A stretch of DNA of 64,000 nt from a bacterium (GTDB lineage Archaea; Thermoproteota; Nitrososphaeria; Nitrososphaerales; Gagatemarchaeaceae). Made by a program: the position numbers and the translations under genes. The notes under the pieces were generated by a model that saw only the letters and a list, made by a program, of their open reading frames with translations, was not told the origin of the DNA and made no database searches. Positions 49,591 to 57,667 of the stretch are shown here, piece by piece; positions within the stretch are counted from its first letter, which is position 1, and every line of letters begins with the position of its first letter. The stretch is taken from NCBI GenBank assembly GCA_027310575.1, contig DAIDAO010000045.1, positions 23,143-87,142 of the forward strand, read 5' to 3'.

Positions 49591-49878
49591 ATGGGCACAG
49601 ACACCATGCCGATATCCTGCTGCTTCGACCGTGAGTCAGAGAAGATGCTCAGGGACTTCCGCAAGGACGGCCTCAGCGGCAGGCTGGCGACCAGGATACT
49701 GCGCGTGTTCATCCCTCTCCAGGGCGCGATGTTCGGGCGCGGCGGGTTCAGGTTCTTCGTCCACCCCAGCGCCATGATCAGAGGGCTGCTCGAGGGCAAG
49801 GGGTTCAGGCTGGTCTCGAAGACCGCGGCAGGGAGGATCTGGTCCGTATTCCTCTTCGCCGCGCCCGGTGCCGACTAG
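49591..49878 (+). CDS. Short protein resembling the C-terminus of a methyltransferase
   Basis: The 95-residue product ends with PSAMIRGLLEGKGFRLVSKT followed by an aromatic strand (WSVFLFAAPG), as at the end of class I SAM methyltransferases, where a Gly-Phe turn precedes the last strands. The first part (ISCCFDRESEKMLRDFRKDG) has no SAM-binding loop. An in-frame TAG directly upstream and a TATA-like ggttaact about 30 bases before the ATG suggest that it is expressed as a short protein. It may be a decayed methyltransferase or an independent small protein. Confidence 0.45.
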   Translation: MGTDTMPISCCFDRESEKMLRDFRKDGLSGRLATRILRVFIPLQGAMFGRGGFRFFVHPSAMIRGLLEGKGFRLVSKTAAGRIWSVFLFAAPGAD

Positions 49879-49892
49879 GGACCGCGCGCGTC

Positions 49893-50069
49893 CTACCTGC
49901 GCTTGGTGCCCTTCTCCTCTTCCTTCAGAAGCCTGTAGAGCCGGAACTTGTCCGTCTCGCCGGGGGTGAGCGCGTAGCCGCAGACGCGGCACGTGACGCC
50001 CTGCCCGGTCTCCTTGAGGTCGAGGCGGCCGCACTTCGGGCACCTCATCTCGTCGCTCTGGCTCTTCAT
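49893..50069 (-). CDS. Small zinc-ribbon protein
   Basis: The 58-residue product (from ATG at 50069) begins KSQSDEMRCPKCGRLDLKE and continues GVTCRVCGYALTPGETDKFR, giving two Cys-x2-Cys pairs of a zinc ribbon, then a basic helical tail LYRLLKEEEKGTKRR. The compact ribbon followed by a charged helix is typical of archaeal transcription- or ribosome-associated small proteins. It is divergent from the Pls-like synthetase gene. Function unknown. Confidence 0.65.
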   Translation of the reverse strand: MKSQSDEMRCPKCGRLDLKETGQGVTCRVCGYALTPGETDKFRLYRLLKEEEKGTKRR

Positions 50070-50242
50070 GCCCGCGACCGAGGGCGCGGGTTCGGTTCAA
50101 AAGCGTTGAACCGCCGGTGCGCAAGGAACTCCTCGGTATCAAACCATCGGCTCTAACCTCGCGACGAATTTTCGCTAGGAAAGAAAACAAAACCGTTGTA
50201 TTATGTGCGCTTGCCCCTAACAGACGCCCAACTCAGGCAGAA

Positions 50243-53200
50243 TTGTGTGGAGTTGGTGACCAGTGCATCGAGGGTTTCAGCCGCTCATGCGGCAGGCGCT
50301 TCCGTGGTCCTGGAGACCCTCCGCTCCAGGGGCAAAATGAGGGATGGAACCTGGCGGCGCCCTTCGACCTGCTGCACAGAGCCTTCGAAGCCCAGGCTGA
50401 CGCTCATCCGGGCTCGATCGCGGTCCGGTTCCGCGACGACGAGCTGACCTACGAAGAGCTCGACCGGGAGGCCAATCGAATTGCAAACTGGCTCCGCTCC
50501 AAACGGGTCGGGCGGGGCGACCTGGTGGCGATCCTGCTCCCGAGGTCTCCGAAAGCGTACGCCTCCATCCTGGGCGTGCTGAAGGCTGGCGCGGCCTACG
50601 TTCCCGTAGACCCCGAGTACCCACCGGGGCGCATCCGGTACATCCTCTCTGACTCCAAAGCCGACGCCCTTGTGACCACGTCTGACCTCGTCCCCGACGG
50701 ATACCGCGGGCCCGTTCTCGACCTGGCAGACGACTCCGGGCTCGACTCGCAGCCTTCGGGCCGCCCCCCTGACGCCGCCTACAGCCCTGAACCTGGAGAC
50801 CTCTGCTATGTGATCTACACGTCAGGCTCCACGGGCCGGCCCAAGGGGGTGCAGGTCGAACATCGGAACGCGACACATCTGATATTCGCAGAGCGCCAGG
50901 TCTACTCCGTCTCACCCGACGACCTTGTGTGCCAGGCAGCCTCCCTCTCCTTCGACCTGTCCGTCGAGGAGATGTGGCTCGCCTTCAATTCAGGGGCCAC
51001 CCTCGTGGCCTGTCCTCCAGAGCTCGCCCATGGCGGCCATGACTTCGGCCGCTTCTTGAAGGAGAACGGGATCACCGTGCTCTCGACTGTACCCACACTC
51101 CTGTCGACCATCGAGGAGGACCTCCCCTCCCTTCGCCTTCTGATTCTTGGGGGGGAGAGCTGCCCTGAATGGCTTGTGGGGCGATGGTGGAGGCCTTGGA
51201 GGCGGATAGTCAACACCTACGGCCCGACTGAGACGACGGTGATCGCGACCTACGCCGACCTCGAGCCTGGAAGGCGGGTGACCATCGGACGCCCGGTCCC
51301 TGGATACTCTGTATACATCCTTGACGGGTCGCAGAGGCCGGTCCCGGTCGGGGAAGCGGGCGAGATCTGGATCGGAGGGCCTGGGGTGGCCAGGGGCTAC
51401 GTGGGCCTTGCCGAAGAAACCAAGGCGAAGTTCGTCCCAGACCCTTTCGGGGGGGACAAGGGCGGCAGGCTTTACCGCACAGGCGACCTCGGCCGTCTCA
51501 ACTCCGACGGGACCATCGACTTCCTGGGGAGGGCCGACGCCCAGGTCAAGCTCAGGGGGTACCGCGTAGAGCTCTCGGAGATCGAGTCGGCCCTTGCGCG
51601 GCAGCAGGGGGTTCTCGCCGCAGCCTGTACGGTCCATGAAGCGGAGGCGAGCATGCAGCTCCTGGTCGGGTACGTGGTCCTCCGCGACGGGCACGACCTG
51701 GACGAGAAGGGCATGCGCTCGGCCCTGCGCGACTCCCTCCCAGCGTACATGGTCCCAGCGATCATAGAGAAGATCGACTCCCTCCCGAGGCTTCCCAGCG
51801 GGAAGCTCGACAGGTCGTCCCTTCCCCCTCCTCGCCCCCGCCAGGACCGGGCCAACGCAGGCCCCCCTGAAACCGAGGCTGAACGCCGGCTCCACGAGGT
51901 CTGGTCGACCCTCTTCCACCCTCAGACCGTGTCCGTGACGGACCACTTCTTCCTCGACCTGGGGGGGCATTCGCTCCTAGCCGCCAGGATGGTCTCCGGC
52001 CTTCGGAAGGACCCCGCTTTCGCCGACGTCTCCGTCGCAGACGTCTACGAATGCCCCACGATACGCTCGCTGGCGTCAAAGCTCGGCAGGGGGTCGCCCT
52101 CCGCGGCCGTCCCGGGCGCCCCTCAGGGGACCCCTCCTCGCAAGAGGAACACCGGCGGCAGTCTCGGACGGCACAGAAGCGCGGCGGTCATTCAGGCCCT
52201 TGCCCTCTACTTCCCGTTCGGATTCGGCGCGCTCGAGTGGGTGACCCCCTATCTGGTCCTCTTCGCCCTGATCATGAACGGTCACCCGTTTCTCTATGCT
52301 GCCGCCTGGGCCCTGGCAACCGCAGTCCTGGTCTTCCCGGTTCTCCTCGGCCTGGCGCTGGCCGCCAAGTGGCTGGTGCTGGGAAGGATACGGCCTGGGA
52401 GGCACGCGCTCTGGGGGGGATACTACATCAGATGGTGGTTCGTCCAGGCGCTCGTCTCTGCCCTCCCGCTGGAGTATCTTGAGGGGACCCCCCTCCTGCC
52501 GGCGGTCTACCGCCTGTTCGGGGCGAGGACCGGCAGGGACGTCCAGCTTGAGACCGACCACCTGAGGGCCTTCGACCTGATCTCGATCGGGGACGGCTCA
52601 TCCATAGACGAGGACGCGTCGCTCCTGGGCTATTCGGTCGAGCAGGGCGAGCTGATCCTCGGGCCCGTGACCATTGGAAGGGGGTGCTACGTCGGGACCC
52701 GGTCGGTCGTGCAGGCGTGGTCGACCATCGAAGACGGCGGCCGACTTGAGGACCTCTCTCTCCTCCCTGGGGGAGGCCGGATTCCACGATCGGAGACCTG
52801 GGCGGGCTCGCCTGCCAGGGCGACGGCGAACGGAAGGCCCGCCCTGCCGCCACCCCCAGAGAGGGGCCCGCTTGCGAAGGCAGCCGCGACTCTGTCGTAC
52901 GGCCTGCTCGTCCTGACTCTGCCCCTCCTGGTGATGGTCGCGGTCCTCCCTGGTGTCGCTGTCCTCTACGGCATCGACGTGGCTGCTCAGCCCTGGCTGT
53001 ACGTGCTGGCGATACCGGCTGTCGGAGCCTCGTTCGTCGTGCTGGTGATGGCGGAGTTCGTGCTCCTGAAGTGGGCCCTGGTCGGCAGGGTCAAGCCAGG
53101 AGTCTATCCAGTTCATTCGGGCTTCTACATCAGGTACTGGATGGTCGACCTGCTGCACAGGCTCACCCTGGACCTCGTGGCTCCGATACACGCTACGACG

Positions 53201-54301
53201 TACGTGGCGCCCTGGTACAGGGCCCTTGGAGACAAGATAGGGCGGTCCGTCGAGCTCTCGACAGCGAGCTCGTCCGTCCCCGGTCTCCTCGAACTCGCGG
53301 ACGGGGCGACAGTCGCAGACGAGGTCTCGCTGGGCTCGCCTCACACTGAGGGCGGCTGGATGACCTTGGCTCCCACGACCTTGGGCAAGAGAGCCTTCGC
53401 TGGAAACAGCGCTGTGATACCCGGAGGGACCACGATGGGAGACGCCACGCTGTGCGGGGTCCTGTCGCTCCCCCCGTCAGACGCCGCCGAGGCCGCCGCG
53501 CGAGGAAAGGCGTGGCTCGGCTCCCCGCCCATCGAACTCCCAAGGAGGCAGAGGAGTCCGGCCTTCTCCGAGGCCGCCACCTACAGCCCTACGCGGCGGG
53601 CGCGGCTGGTCAGGGGGGCGATAGAAGCGTTCAGAGTGACCCTCCCGCCGGCGGGTTTCATAGCTGTCACTTCATTCCTCCTCGGCGTCACCTTCCTGAT
53701 CTGGGGGACGCTCGGGCTGGCGCCGGCGCTGCTGCTCCTCCCCTTGACCTACGCAGCAGGCTGCGGCTCTGTCGCCCTGCTCGCAGTGGCGGCCAAATGG
53801 GCCATAGTCGGGCGATACCGGCCCTTCGAGAAACCTCTCTACAGCGTGTTCATCTGGAAGCTGGAACTCGTCAACGCCCTCTATGAGTTCCTGGTGACGC
53901 CGCTCGCGCTCGAGCCGCTTCAGGGCACCCCCTTCCTCCCTGCCTACCAGCGCCTCATGGGCGCCAAGGTCGGGAGGGGCGTCTACCAGCACACTACAGG
54001 CCTCCTGGAGTGGGACCTCGTGGAAGTAGGGGACGGCGCAGCGCTGAACGAGGACTGCGTCCTACAGACCCATCTCTTCGAAGACAGGGTCCTCAAGGCG
54101 TCGTACCTCAGGGTCGGGGGCGGTTGCGACGTGGGGGCCTACTCCGTGGTCCTCTACGAGTCAGAAATGGAGGAGGGCTCGCAGCTTGACGCTCTGTCGT
54201 TGCTCATGAAGGGGGAGAGGCTGCCGGCGGCGACGTCGTGGGCTGGAATCCCGGCGCGTGCGAGGCCGAGCGAAATTGAGGTCGTCGAAGAAGTCGCTTA
54301 G
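50243..54301 (+). CDS. Membrane-bound single-module NRPS, epsilon-poly-lysine-synthetase-like (Pls-like)
   Basis: About 1352 residues from TTG at 50243; the true start is uncertain because the frame is open to 50117, but homology begins near 50350. The order is adenylation domain (about 40-520), carrier domain, then three repeats of two or more membrane helices plus a soluble unit. The A domain has YTSGSTGRPKGVQVEH, YGPTETTVIATY, YRTGDLGRL and PSGKLDR with Lys near 517. Its pocket, aligned by hand to GrsA, reads D-L-E-S-I-G-T-V-I-K, like lysine codes. The carrier Ser lies in LGGHSLLAARM (about 576). The repeats start at KWLVLGRIRPG, KWALVGRVKPG and KWAIVGRYRPF. No classical condensation or thioesterase domain is present. 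This is the plan of Pls, which polymerises lysine. TATA-like tgtattatg lies near 50194. Confidence 0.85.
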   Translation: MCGVGDQCIEGFSRSCGRRFRGPGDPPLQGQNEGWNLAAPFDLLHRAFEAQADAHPGSIAVRFRDDELTYEELDREANRIANWLRSKRVGRGDLVAILLPRSPKAYASILGVLKAGAAYVPVDPEYPPGRIRYILSDSKADALVTTSDLVPDGYRGPVLDLADDSGLDSQPSGRPPDAAYSPEPGDLCYVIYTSGSTGRPKGVQVEHRNATHLIFAERQVYSVSPDDLVCQAASLSFDLSVEEMWLAFNSGATLVACPPELAHGGHDFGRFLKENGITVLSTVPTLLSTIEEDLPSLRLLILGGESCPEWLVGRWWRPWRRIVNTYGPTETTVIATYADLEPGRRVTIGRPVPGYSVYILDGSQRPVPVGEAGEIWIGGPGVARGYVGLAEETKAKFVPDPFGGDKGGRLYRTGDLGRLNSDGTIDFLGRADAQVKLRGYRVELSEIESALARQQGVLAAACTVHEAEASMQLLVGYVVLRDGHDLDEKGMRSALRDSLPAYMVPAIIEKIDSLPRLPSGKLDRSSLPPPRPRQDRANAGPPETEAERRLHEVWSTLFHPQTVSVTDHFFLDLGGHSLLAARMVSGLRKDPAFADVSVADVYECPTIRSLASKLGRGSPSAAVPGAPQGTPPRKRNTGGSLGRHRSAAVIQALALYFPFGFGALEWVTPYLVLFALIMNGHPFLYAAAWALATAVLVFPVLLGLALAAKWLVLGRIRPGRHALWGGYYIRWWFVQALVSALPLEYLEGTPLLPAVYRLFGARTGRDVQLETDHLRAFDLISIGDGSSIDEDASLLGYSVEQGELILGPVTIGRGCYVGTRSVVQAWSTIEDGGRLEDLSLLPGGGRIPRSETWAGSPARATANGRPALPPPPERGPLAKAAATLSYGLLVLTLPLLVMVAVLPGVAVLYGIDVAAQPWLYVLAIPAVGASFVVLVMAEFVLLKWALVGRVKPGVYPVHSGFYIRYWMVDLLHRLTLDLVAPIHATTYVAPWYRALGDKIGRSVELSTASSSVPGLLELADGATVADEVSLGSPHTEGGWMTLAPTTLGKRAFAGNSAVIPGGTTMGDATLCGVLSLPPSDAAEAAARGKAWLGSPPIELPRRQRSPAFSEAATYSPTRRARLVRGAIEAFRVTLPPAGFIAVTSFLLGVTFLIWGTLGLAPALLLLPLTYAAGCGSVALLAVAAKWAIVGRYRPFEKPLYSVFIWKLELVNALYEFLVTPLALEPLQGTPFLPAYQRLMGAKVGRGVYQHTTGLLEWDLVEVGDGAALNEDCVLQTHLFEDRVLKASYLRVGGGCDVGAYSVVLYESEMEEGSQLDALSLLMKGERLPAATSWAGIPARARPSEIEVVEEVA

Positions 54302-54971
54302 GCTGGCCCTGCACCGCTCGCCGGACGAGCCCGTCCGCGGGCTGGGGTCGGTTCACGTCTGGCTCTTCGACCTTGACGCCGGAGGACAGGCCCCGGCCCG
54401 TTCACTGCTCAGCGCGGACGAGACCCACCGCGCCGAACGCATGAAGGGACGCGTCCAGAGCAGGAGGATGCTCTCCCGGTTCTCGCTCTCGAGGCAGGTC
54501 CTGGCCAACCTCACCGGGGTCGATCCCGAGGACGTCGCGTATGCCTACGGCGTCTGCGGCAAGCCGAGGATATCTTCCGCGTCGGGACGCGGCGTCGGCT
54601 TCAACATCTCGCACTCCGAGAACGTCATGGTCATGGCCGTGGGGTTCGGCTTGGATGTCGGCGTCGACGTCGAAGTCGTCGATCTGGCCAAGGGGAGCCC
54701 GGCGTTCTACCGCGCATGGACGCTTCAGGAGGCTGTCTCGAAGCTCCTCGGCGACGGGTTCGCGCGGGACGAGATGCGGGCACCCCGGAGGGACTTCGTC
54801 TCCAGGACCCTGAGGGCGGTCGTCGCCAGGCGGCAGATAATCGTGACTGTCGCAGCGGCCGAGCCTCGGGACTCACCGGATCCTTACCAGGGAGTCCTCT
54901 CGGAAGAGCCCCCGCTTCTGGGCGTACCTGCGGTAGACGGCGCCGGGAAACGAGAGGTCGGCCAGGAATAG
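54258..54971 (+). CDS. Sfp-type 4'-phosphopantetheinyl transferase
   Basis: The product attaches the phosphopantetheine arm to the carrier domain. It has the family core GVGFNISHSENVMVMAVGFG, VGVDVEVVD with the Mg-binding Asp-x-Glu, and FYRAWTLQEAVSKLLGDGF matching the Trp-(T)-x-x-Glu-(A)-x-x-Lys motif. VHVWLFDLDAGG near the start and the Arg-rich RMKGRVQSRRMLSRF segment bind CoA phosphates. GTG at 54258 or TTG at 54276 are possible starts, both overlapping the synthetase end by 26-44 bases, which couples the two genes. The 3' end overlaps the opposite nnrE gene by 99 bases, an unusually long convergent overlap. Its location makes it the activator of the Pls-like protein. Confidence 0.85.
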   Translation: MRGRAKLRSSKKSLRLALHRSPDEPVRGLGSVHVWLFDLDAGGQAPARSLLSADETHRAERMKGRVQSRRMLSRFSLSRQVLANLTGVDPEDVAYAYGVCGKPRISSASGRGVGFNISHSENVMVMAVGFGLDVGVDVEVVDLAKGSPAFYRAWTLQEAVSKLLGDGFARDEMRAPRRDFVSRTLRAVVARRQIIVTVAAAEPRDSPDPYQGVLSEEPPLLGVPAVDGAGKREVGQE

Positions 54972-55586
54972 CTCTCCGACGTATCGCTTTGCCTCGGGGT
55001 TGAGAAAGCCGAGCTTGGGAAGCCCCAGGGTCACGGTCGCATCCGCAGCGACGCACGGGTCGCCAGGCCTGCCCGTGGTGGCGTCTAGGCCCGAGGGGAG
55101 GTCGACGGCCAGAATCCGGATCTTGGATGCGTTGGCCCGCCTGATCATGCCCGCGAGCGGCTCGCGCGGGTCGCCCCTCGCGTTGTAGCCGAGGAGCGCG
55201 TCGACCAGGAGGTCCGCCGACGCGAAACCCGAGTCCGGACGGGCGAGCGTCACGCCCATCTTCTCGAGAATCGCGAGCTGCAGGGCGGGGACCTCTCTGA
55301 AGTCGCTCTTCTGTGCGGCCGGTACCAGGCTGACCCGCGCGCCCCAGTTGTGCAGGTGCCTGGCGGCGACGAGCCCGTCCCCTCCGTTGTTCCCCTTTCC
55401 GACCATGAAGGAGATCGCCTTCCCCTCCACCCTCCTTCCGAGCATCAGTCTGGCGACCCTCGCGACAGCGACGCCCGCGTTCTCCATGAGGACAGGCTCG
55501 CCGATCCCGAAATCCTCGATCGCAGTCCTGTCAAACTCTGCCATCTCCTCAGCGGTGAGGTAGACGAACCCACCCTTGGACCTCAA
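54873..55586 (-). CDS. nnrE: NAD(P)H-hydrate epimerase
   Basis: The 237-residue YjeF_N-type protein repairs damaged NAD(P)H hydrate by interconverting its R and S forms. It has YLTAEEMAEFDRTAIEDFG, EPVLMENAGVAVARVARLM, the nucleotide loop VGKGNNGGDGLVAARHLHNW and ILAVDLPSGLDATTGRPGD. The C-terminal ADP-dependent dehydratase domain of fused NnrE-NnrD is absent, and no nnrD lies in the window. Its last 99 bases overlap the end of the phosphopantetheinyl transferase gene on the other strand. Confidence 0.9.
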   Translation of the reverse strand: MRSKGGFVYLTAEEMAEFDRTAIEDFGIGEPVLMENAGVAVARVARLMLGRRVEGKAISFMVGKGNNGGDGLVAARHLHNWGARVSLVPAAQKSDFREVPALQLAILEKMGVTLARPDSGFASADLLVDALLGYNARGDPREPLAGMIRRANASKIRILAVDLPSGLDATTGRPGDPCVAADATVTLGLPKLGFLNPEAKRYVGELFLADLSFPGAVYRRYAQKRGLFREDSLVRIR

Positions 55587-55643
55587 GCCGGCCTGCTCGC
55601 GCTCCTAGGATATTTCAGCCTAGTTGGGATTCCGAATGCGCGT

Positions 55644-55743
55644 TAACGCAATTGCTGTCTTTCGGGCCGGGTTTTCGTTCGGGGATACTAACGCAATTAC
55701 TGACCAAAGGCGTGTCGGAGTCTACCTTCTAACGAATTAATTG
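55644..55743 (+). repeat. Three near-identical direct repeats at the island edge
   Basis: TAACGCAATTGCTG (55644-55657) and TAACGCAATTACTG (55689-55702) differ at one base and start 45 bases apart. A looser third copy TAACGAATTAATTG (55730-55743) starts 41 bases further. They lie in the 189-base gap between nnrE and the first island gene. They could be regulator sites, an attachment-site remnant or replication-type iterons; the evidence does not choose. Confidence 0.45.
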
Positions 55744-55775
55744 TCCAACGGGGGGCCTAAACTTGCCCGTCACGC

Positions 55776-56348
55776 TCACGGTGTACCAACAGCCGCAGGC
55801 CGTCCACAACGGGTGCAGAACCGAGTCCCCGGAACGAGCATCTGTCCACAATTCTCACAATACCTCAATGCTCCAGTGAGTCGGAGCTCCTGCATAAGGT
55901 ATGCTCCAAGGTTTGACAAGTTGTTCGGGTAGATAGAGATCAATCGTAGGCCGTGACTTCGGTAGTAGCTAGCCTTCTTGGCCATCTTATCCCCGTAGCT
56001 TCTCTCTGTGTATGCCAATCCCCAATACTCGACATAGGCATTGAACTGGGGCAGGTAGAAGTCGGACTTGTATTCGATCCTCTTGATTAGGAACCCGCCC
56101 ATGAGAGGGGGCTCGTACTGGTACGCAATTCCGTTTCTCGTGAACCAGTCGGCGATAATCGCTTCCGTCTTGCTTCTCACTCGCTCACCTCGTAGCGTGA
56201 TAGAGGGGGTTCCGTACTCCTGTTTTGACTCAATCCCGAAGAACCGCCTAAGACGATACCTGTTGTAGCTAGCTCTGCGGCGCTCTCTGTACTTCGCATA
56301 CGCACGCTTCTGACCCCAGGTTCGCTTTGGCCCGAAGAGCTTCTTCAT
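55776..56348 (-). CDS. PD-(D/E)XK endonuclease-like protein with C-terminal zinc ribbon
   Basis: From ATG at 56348 the product is 190 residues. A very basic start (residues 1-40) precedes a nuclease fold: RSKTEAIIADWFTRNGIAYQ with Glu62, IEYKSDFYLP with Asp96, AYVEYWGLAYTERSYGD with Glu107, and KKASYYRSHGLRLISIYPNN. This is the pattern of DUF559/VSR-like nucleases found with helicases and defence genes. The end is a zinc ribbon (CENCGQMLVPGTRFCTRCG, about 164-182). An ATG at 56426 is a longer alternative. It may cut or bind foreign DNA; no helicase partner is adjacent. Confidence 0.7.
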   Translation of the reverse strand: MKKLFGPKRTWGQKRAYAKYRERRRASYNRYRLRRFFGIESKQEYGTPSITLRGERVRSKTEAIIADWFTRNGIAYQYEPPLMGGFLIKRIEYKSDFYLPQFNAYVEYWGLAYTERSYGDKMAKKASYYRSHGLRLISIYPNNLSNLGAYLMQELRLTGALRYCENCGQMLVPGTRFCTRCGRPAAVGTP

Positions 56349-56462
56349 GAGTTTAGAGCGTGCCGTGTATGCACTGATCAGGACCCATGATTTATTCGAT
56401 TGCAGAGAAACGACCTCAAAGGTCAAAACTGCGCGTTCGCGTTACGAGACGCCACCGTGCGA

Positions 56463-57155
56463 TTACCCGAAAAGTGCCTCTCTGGCACCTTCGGACTCGA
56501 TGGTCATGTAGTTAGGATAATCCTCTTTCACCTTCAAGACCGCGGCATTGTAAAGGTCGTCAACCGTTCTGGTGAGCCCCAGGCCTTCCAAGAACGCCTG
56601 CACCACCTCTCTGCTCCGAAAGTAAGCGTGCAACATGTCTTGAATCGAGAAAAGTGGCTCCGGACTCCCAACCGCCATTTGGTGCTTGGCAAGGTTCACA
56701 ATGTCGATGGCGTCCTGTTCGTTCTTGACTACCGTAAGCATCCCAGCATCAAGCGGCTCAAAACCTAGCCTCTCCCAGTGTGGTCTAAGCCTAGCATATG
56801 CGCTCCCTAGCGGGAGCCGATCTACTGGCCTGCCAATCCTCCTCCCTAGAAGTTTCAGGATTGATTCGTAGCGGAGACCTACCATGTAGATCACCGTCCT
56901 TGTTTCGACACTCAGGCTCATGAACTCCGGGTGTATGTACTTGAAAGGCCTGTACAGAGGCTCGTACTGACTGAGGGTAAAGGGTGGTACGAAGCTCAAG
57001 GAGTCCTTGTAACGCATGAAACGAACATTCGCAATGTTTGTTGTTTCTGTTCGAGCCTCCAGTCGGCTAATCTCAAGTATTGAGCCCAACCGATCCTCAT
57101 GCCACAATGATGCCACCCGCGAAACATCAGATCCAGATACCTTCGGGCTTGACAT
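56463..57155 (-). CDS. Unknown island protein, 230 residues
   Basis: The product has a mixed alpha/beta pattern: GSILEISRLEARTETTNIAN near the start, YIHPEFMSLSVETRTVIYMV, and DAGMLTVVKNEQDAIDIVNL in the middle. It ends with a helical region (SIQDMLHAYFRSREVVQAFL, VDDLYNAAVLKVKEDYPNYM). No catalytic motif, membrane segment or Cys pair is visible. TATA-like GTTAAATAC at 57187-57195 lies about 35 bases upstream and may also drive the divergent gene. No family recognised. Confidence 0.65.
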   Translation of the reverse strand: MSSPKVSGSDVSRVASLWHEDRLGSILEISRLEARTETTNIANVRFMRYKDSLSFVPPFTLSQYEPLYRPFKYIHPEFMSLSVETRTVIYMVGLRYESILKLLGRRIGRPVDRLPLGSAYARLRPHWERLGFEPLDAGMLTVVKNEQDAIDIVNLAKHQMAVGSPEPLFSIQDMLHAYFRSREVVQAFLEGLGLTRTVDDLYNAAVLKVKEDYPNYMTIESEGAREALFG

Positions 57156-57205
57156 GTTGGCCCTTCCATTATCGGACTGACAAAGCGTATTTAACGAACT
57201 GGTGA

Positions 57206-57619
57206 ATGGAGATCAAAGGGCAGGCGACGATGAAGATAGGGGGAGACGTAATCAAGCGAGGTATCCCAAGAACCAGGCCCAGGGAAACAAGCATTGGACG
57301 AAGGTACACCAGGAGTGCGGTAGAGAAGATCTACAATACCGTGGAATTGAGAGCCAGAGGGGCTTTCCACACCGAGGAATTGGACGAGGTTGTGAAGAGA
57401 AGCGAGCAGGTTGTAGCGTTAAGCTCTGCCAACGCGCAGAAATATGCACTAGAGAGGCACATGAGGGTTCTCTCTGAAACAAACAAACGCGCAGAGTGGT
57501 TGAACCAGACCGCAAGCGGAACCGCGGTCCATGGGGGTGCACAAGGAGTGGGGGTCGGGGTCGCTCGGAAGAAGGAAAGAACACCTATCGACCCTGACCG
57601 GAGTTTCAGAGCAATCTAG
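57206..57619 (+). CDS. Unknown island protein, basic and helical
   Basis: The product is about 137 residues from ATG at 57206, or 129 from ATG at 57230, which fits better downstream of the TATA-like tatttaac at 57189-57196. The sequence is Arg/Lys-rich (DVIKRGIPRTRPRETSIGRR), then helical (FHTEELDEVVKRSEQVVALS, NAQKYALERHMRVLSETNKR), ending in a Gly-rich flexible tail (GTAVHGGAQGVGVGVARKKE). Such a composition suits a nucleic-acid-binding or structural role. No family recognised. Confidence 0.55.
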   Translation: MEIKGQATMKIGGDVIKRGIPRTRPRETSIGRRYTRSAVEKIYNTVELRARGAFHTEELDEVVKRSEQVVALSSANAQKYALERHMRVLSETNKRAEWLNQTASGTAVHGGAQGVGVGVARKKERTPIDPDRSFRAI

Positions 57620-57667
57620 AGCTCGCGACTAGAGCCGGACAGTTTCATCTGCCCCTCTCTCTACCCC

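Noticed and set aside
52170..54301. Reading the C-terminal half of the Pls-like protein as separate acetyltransferase genes
   Set aside because: The frame is continuous from the carrier domain through all three units and the membrane helices are regularly spaced, matching a single Pls-type chain.
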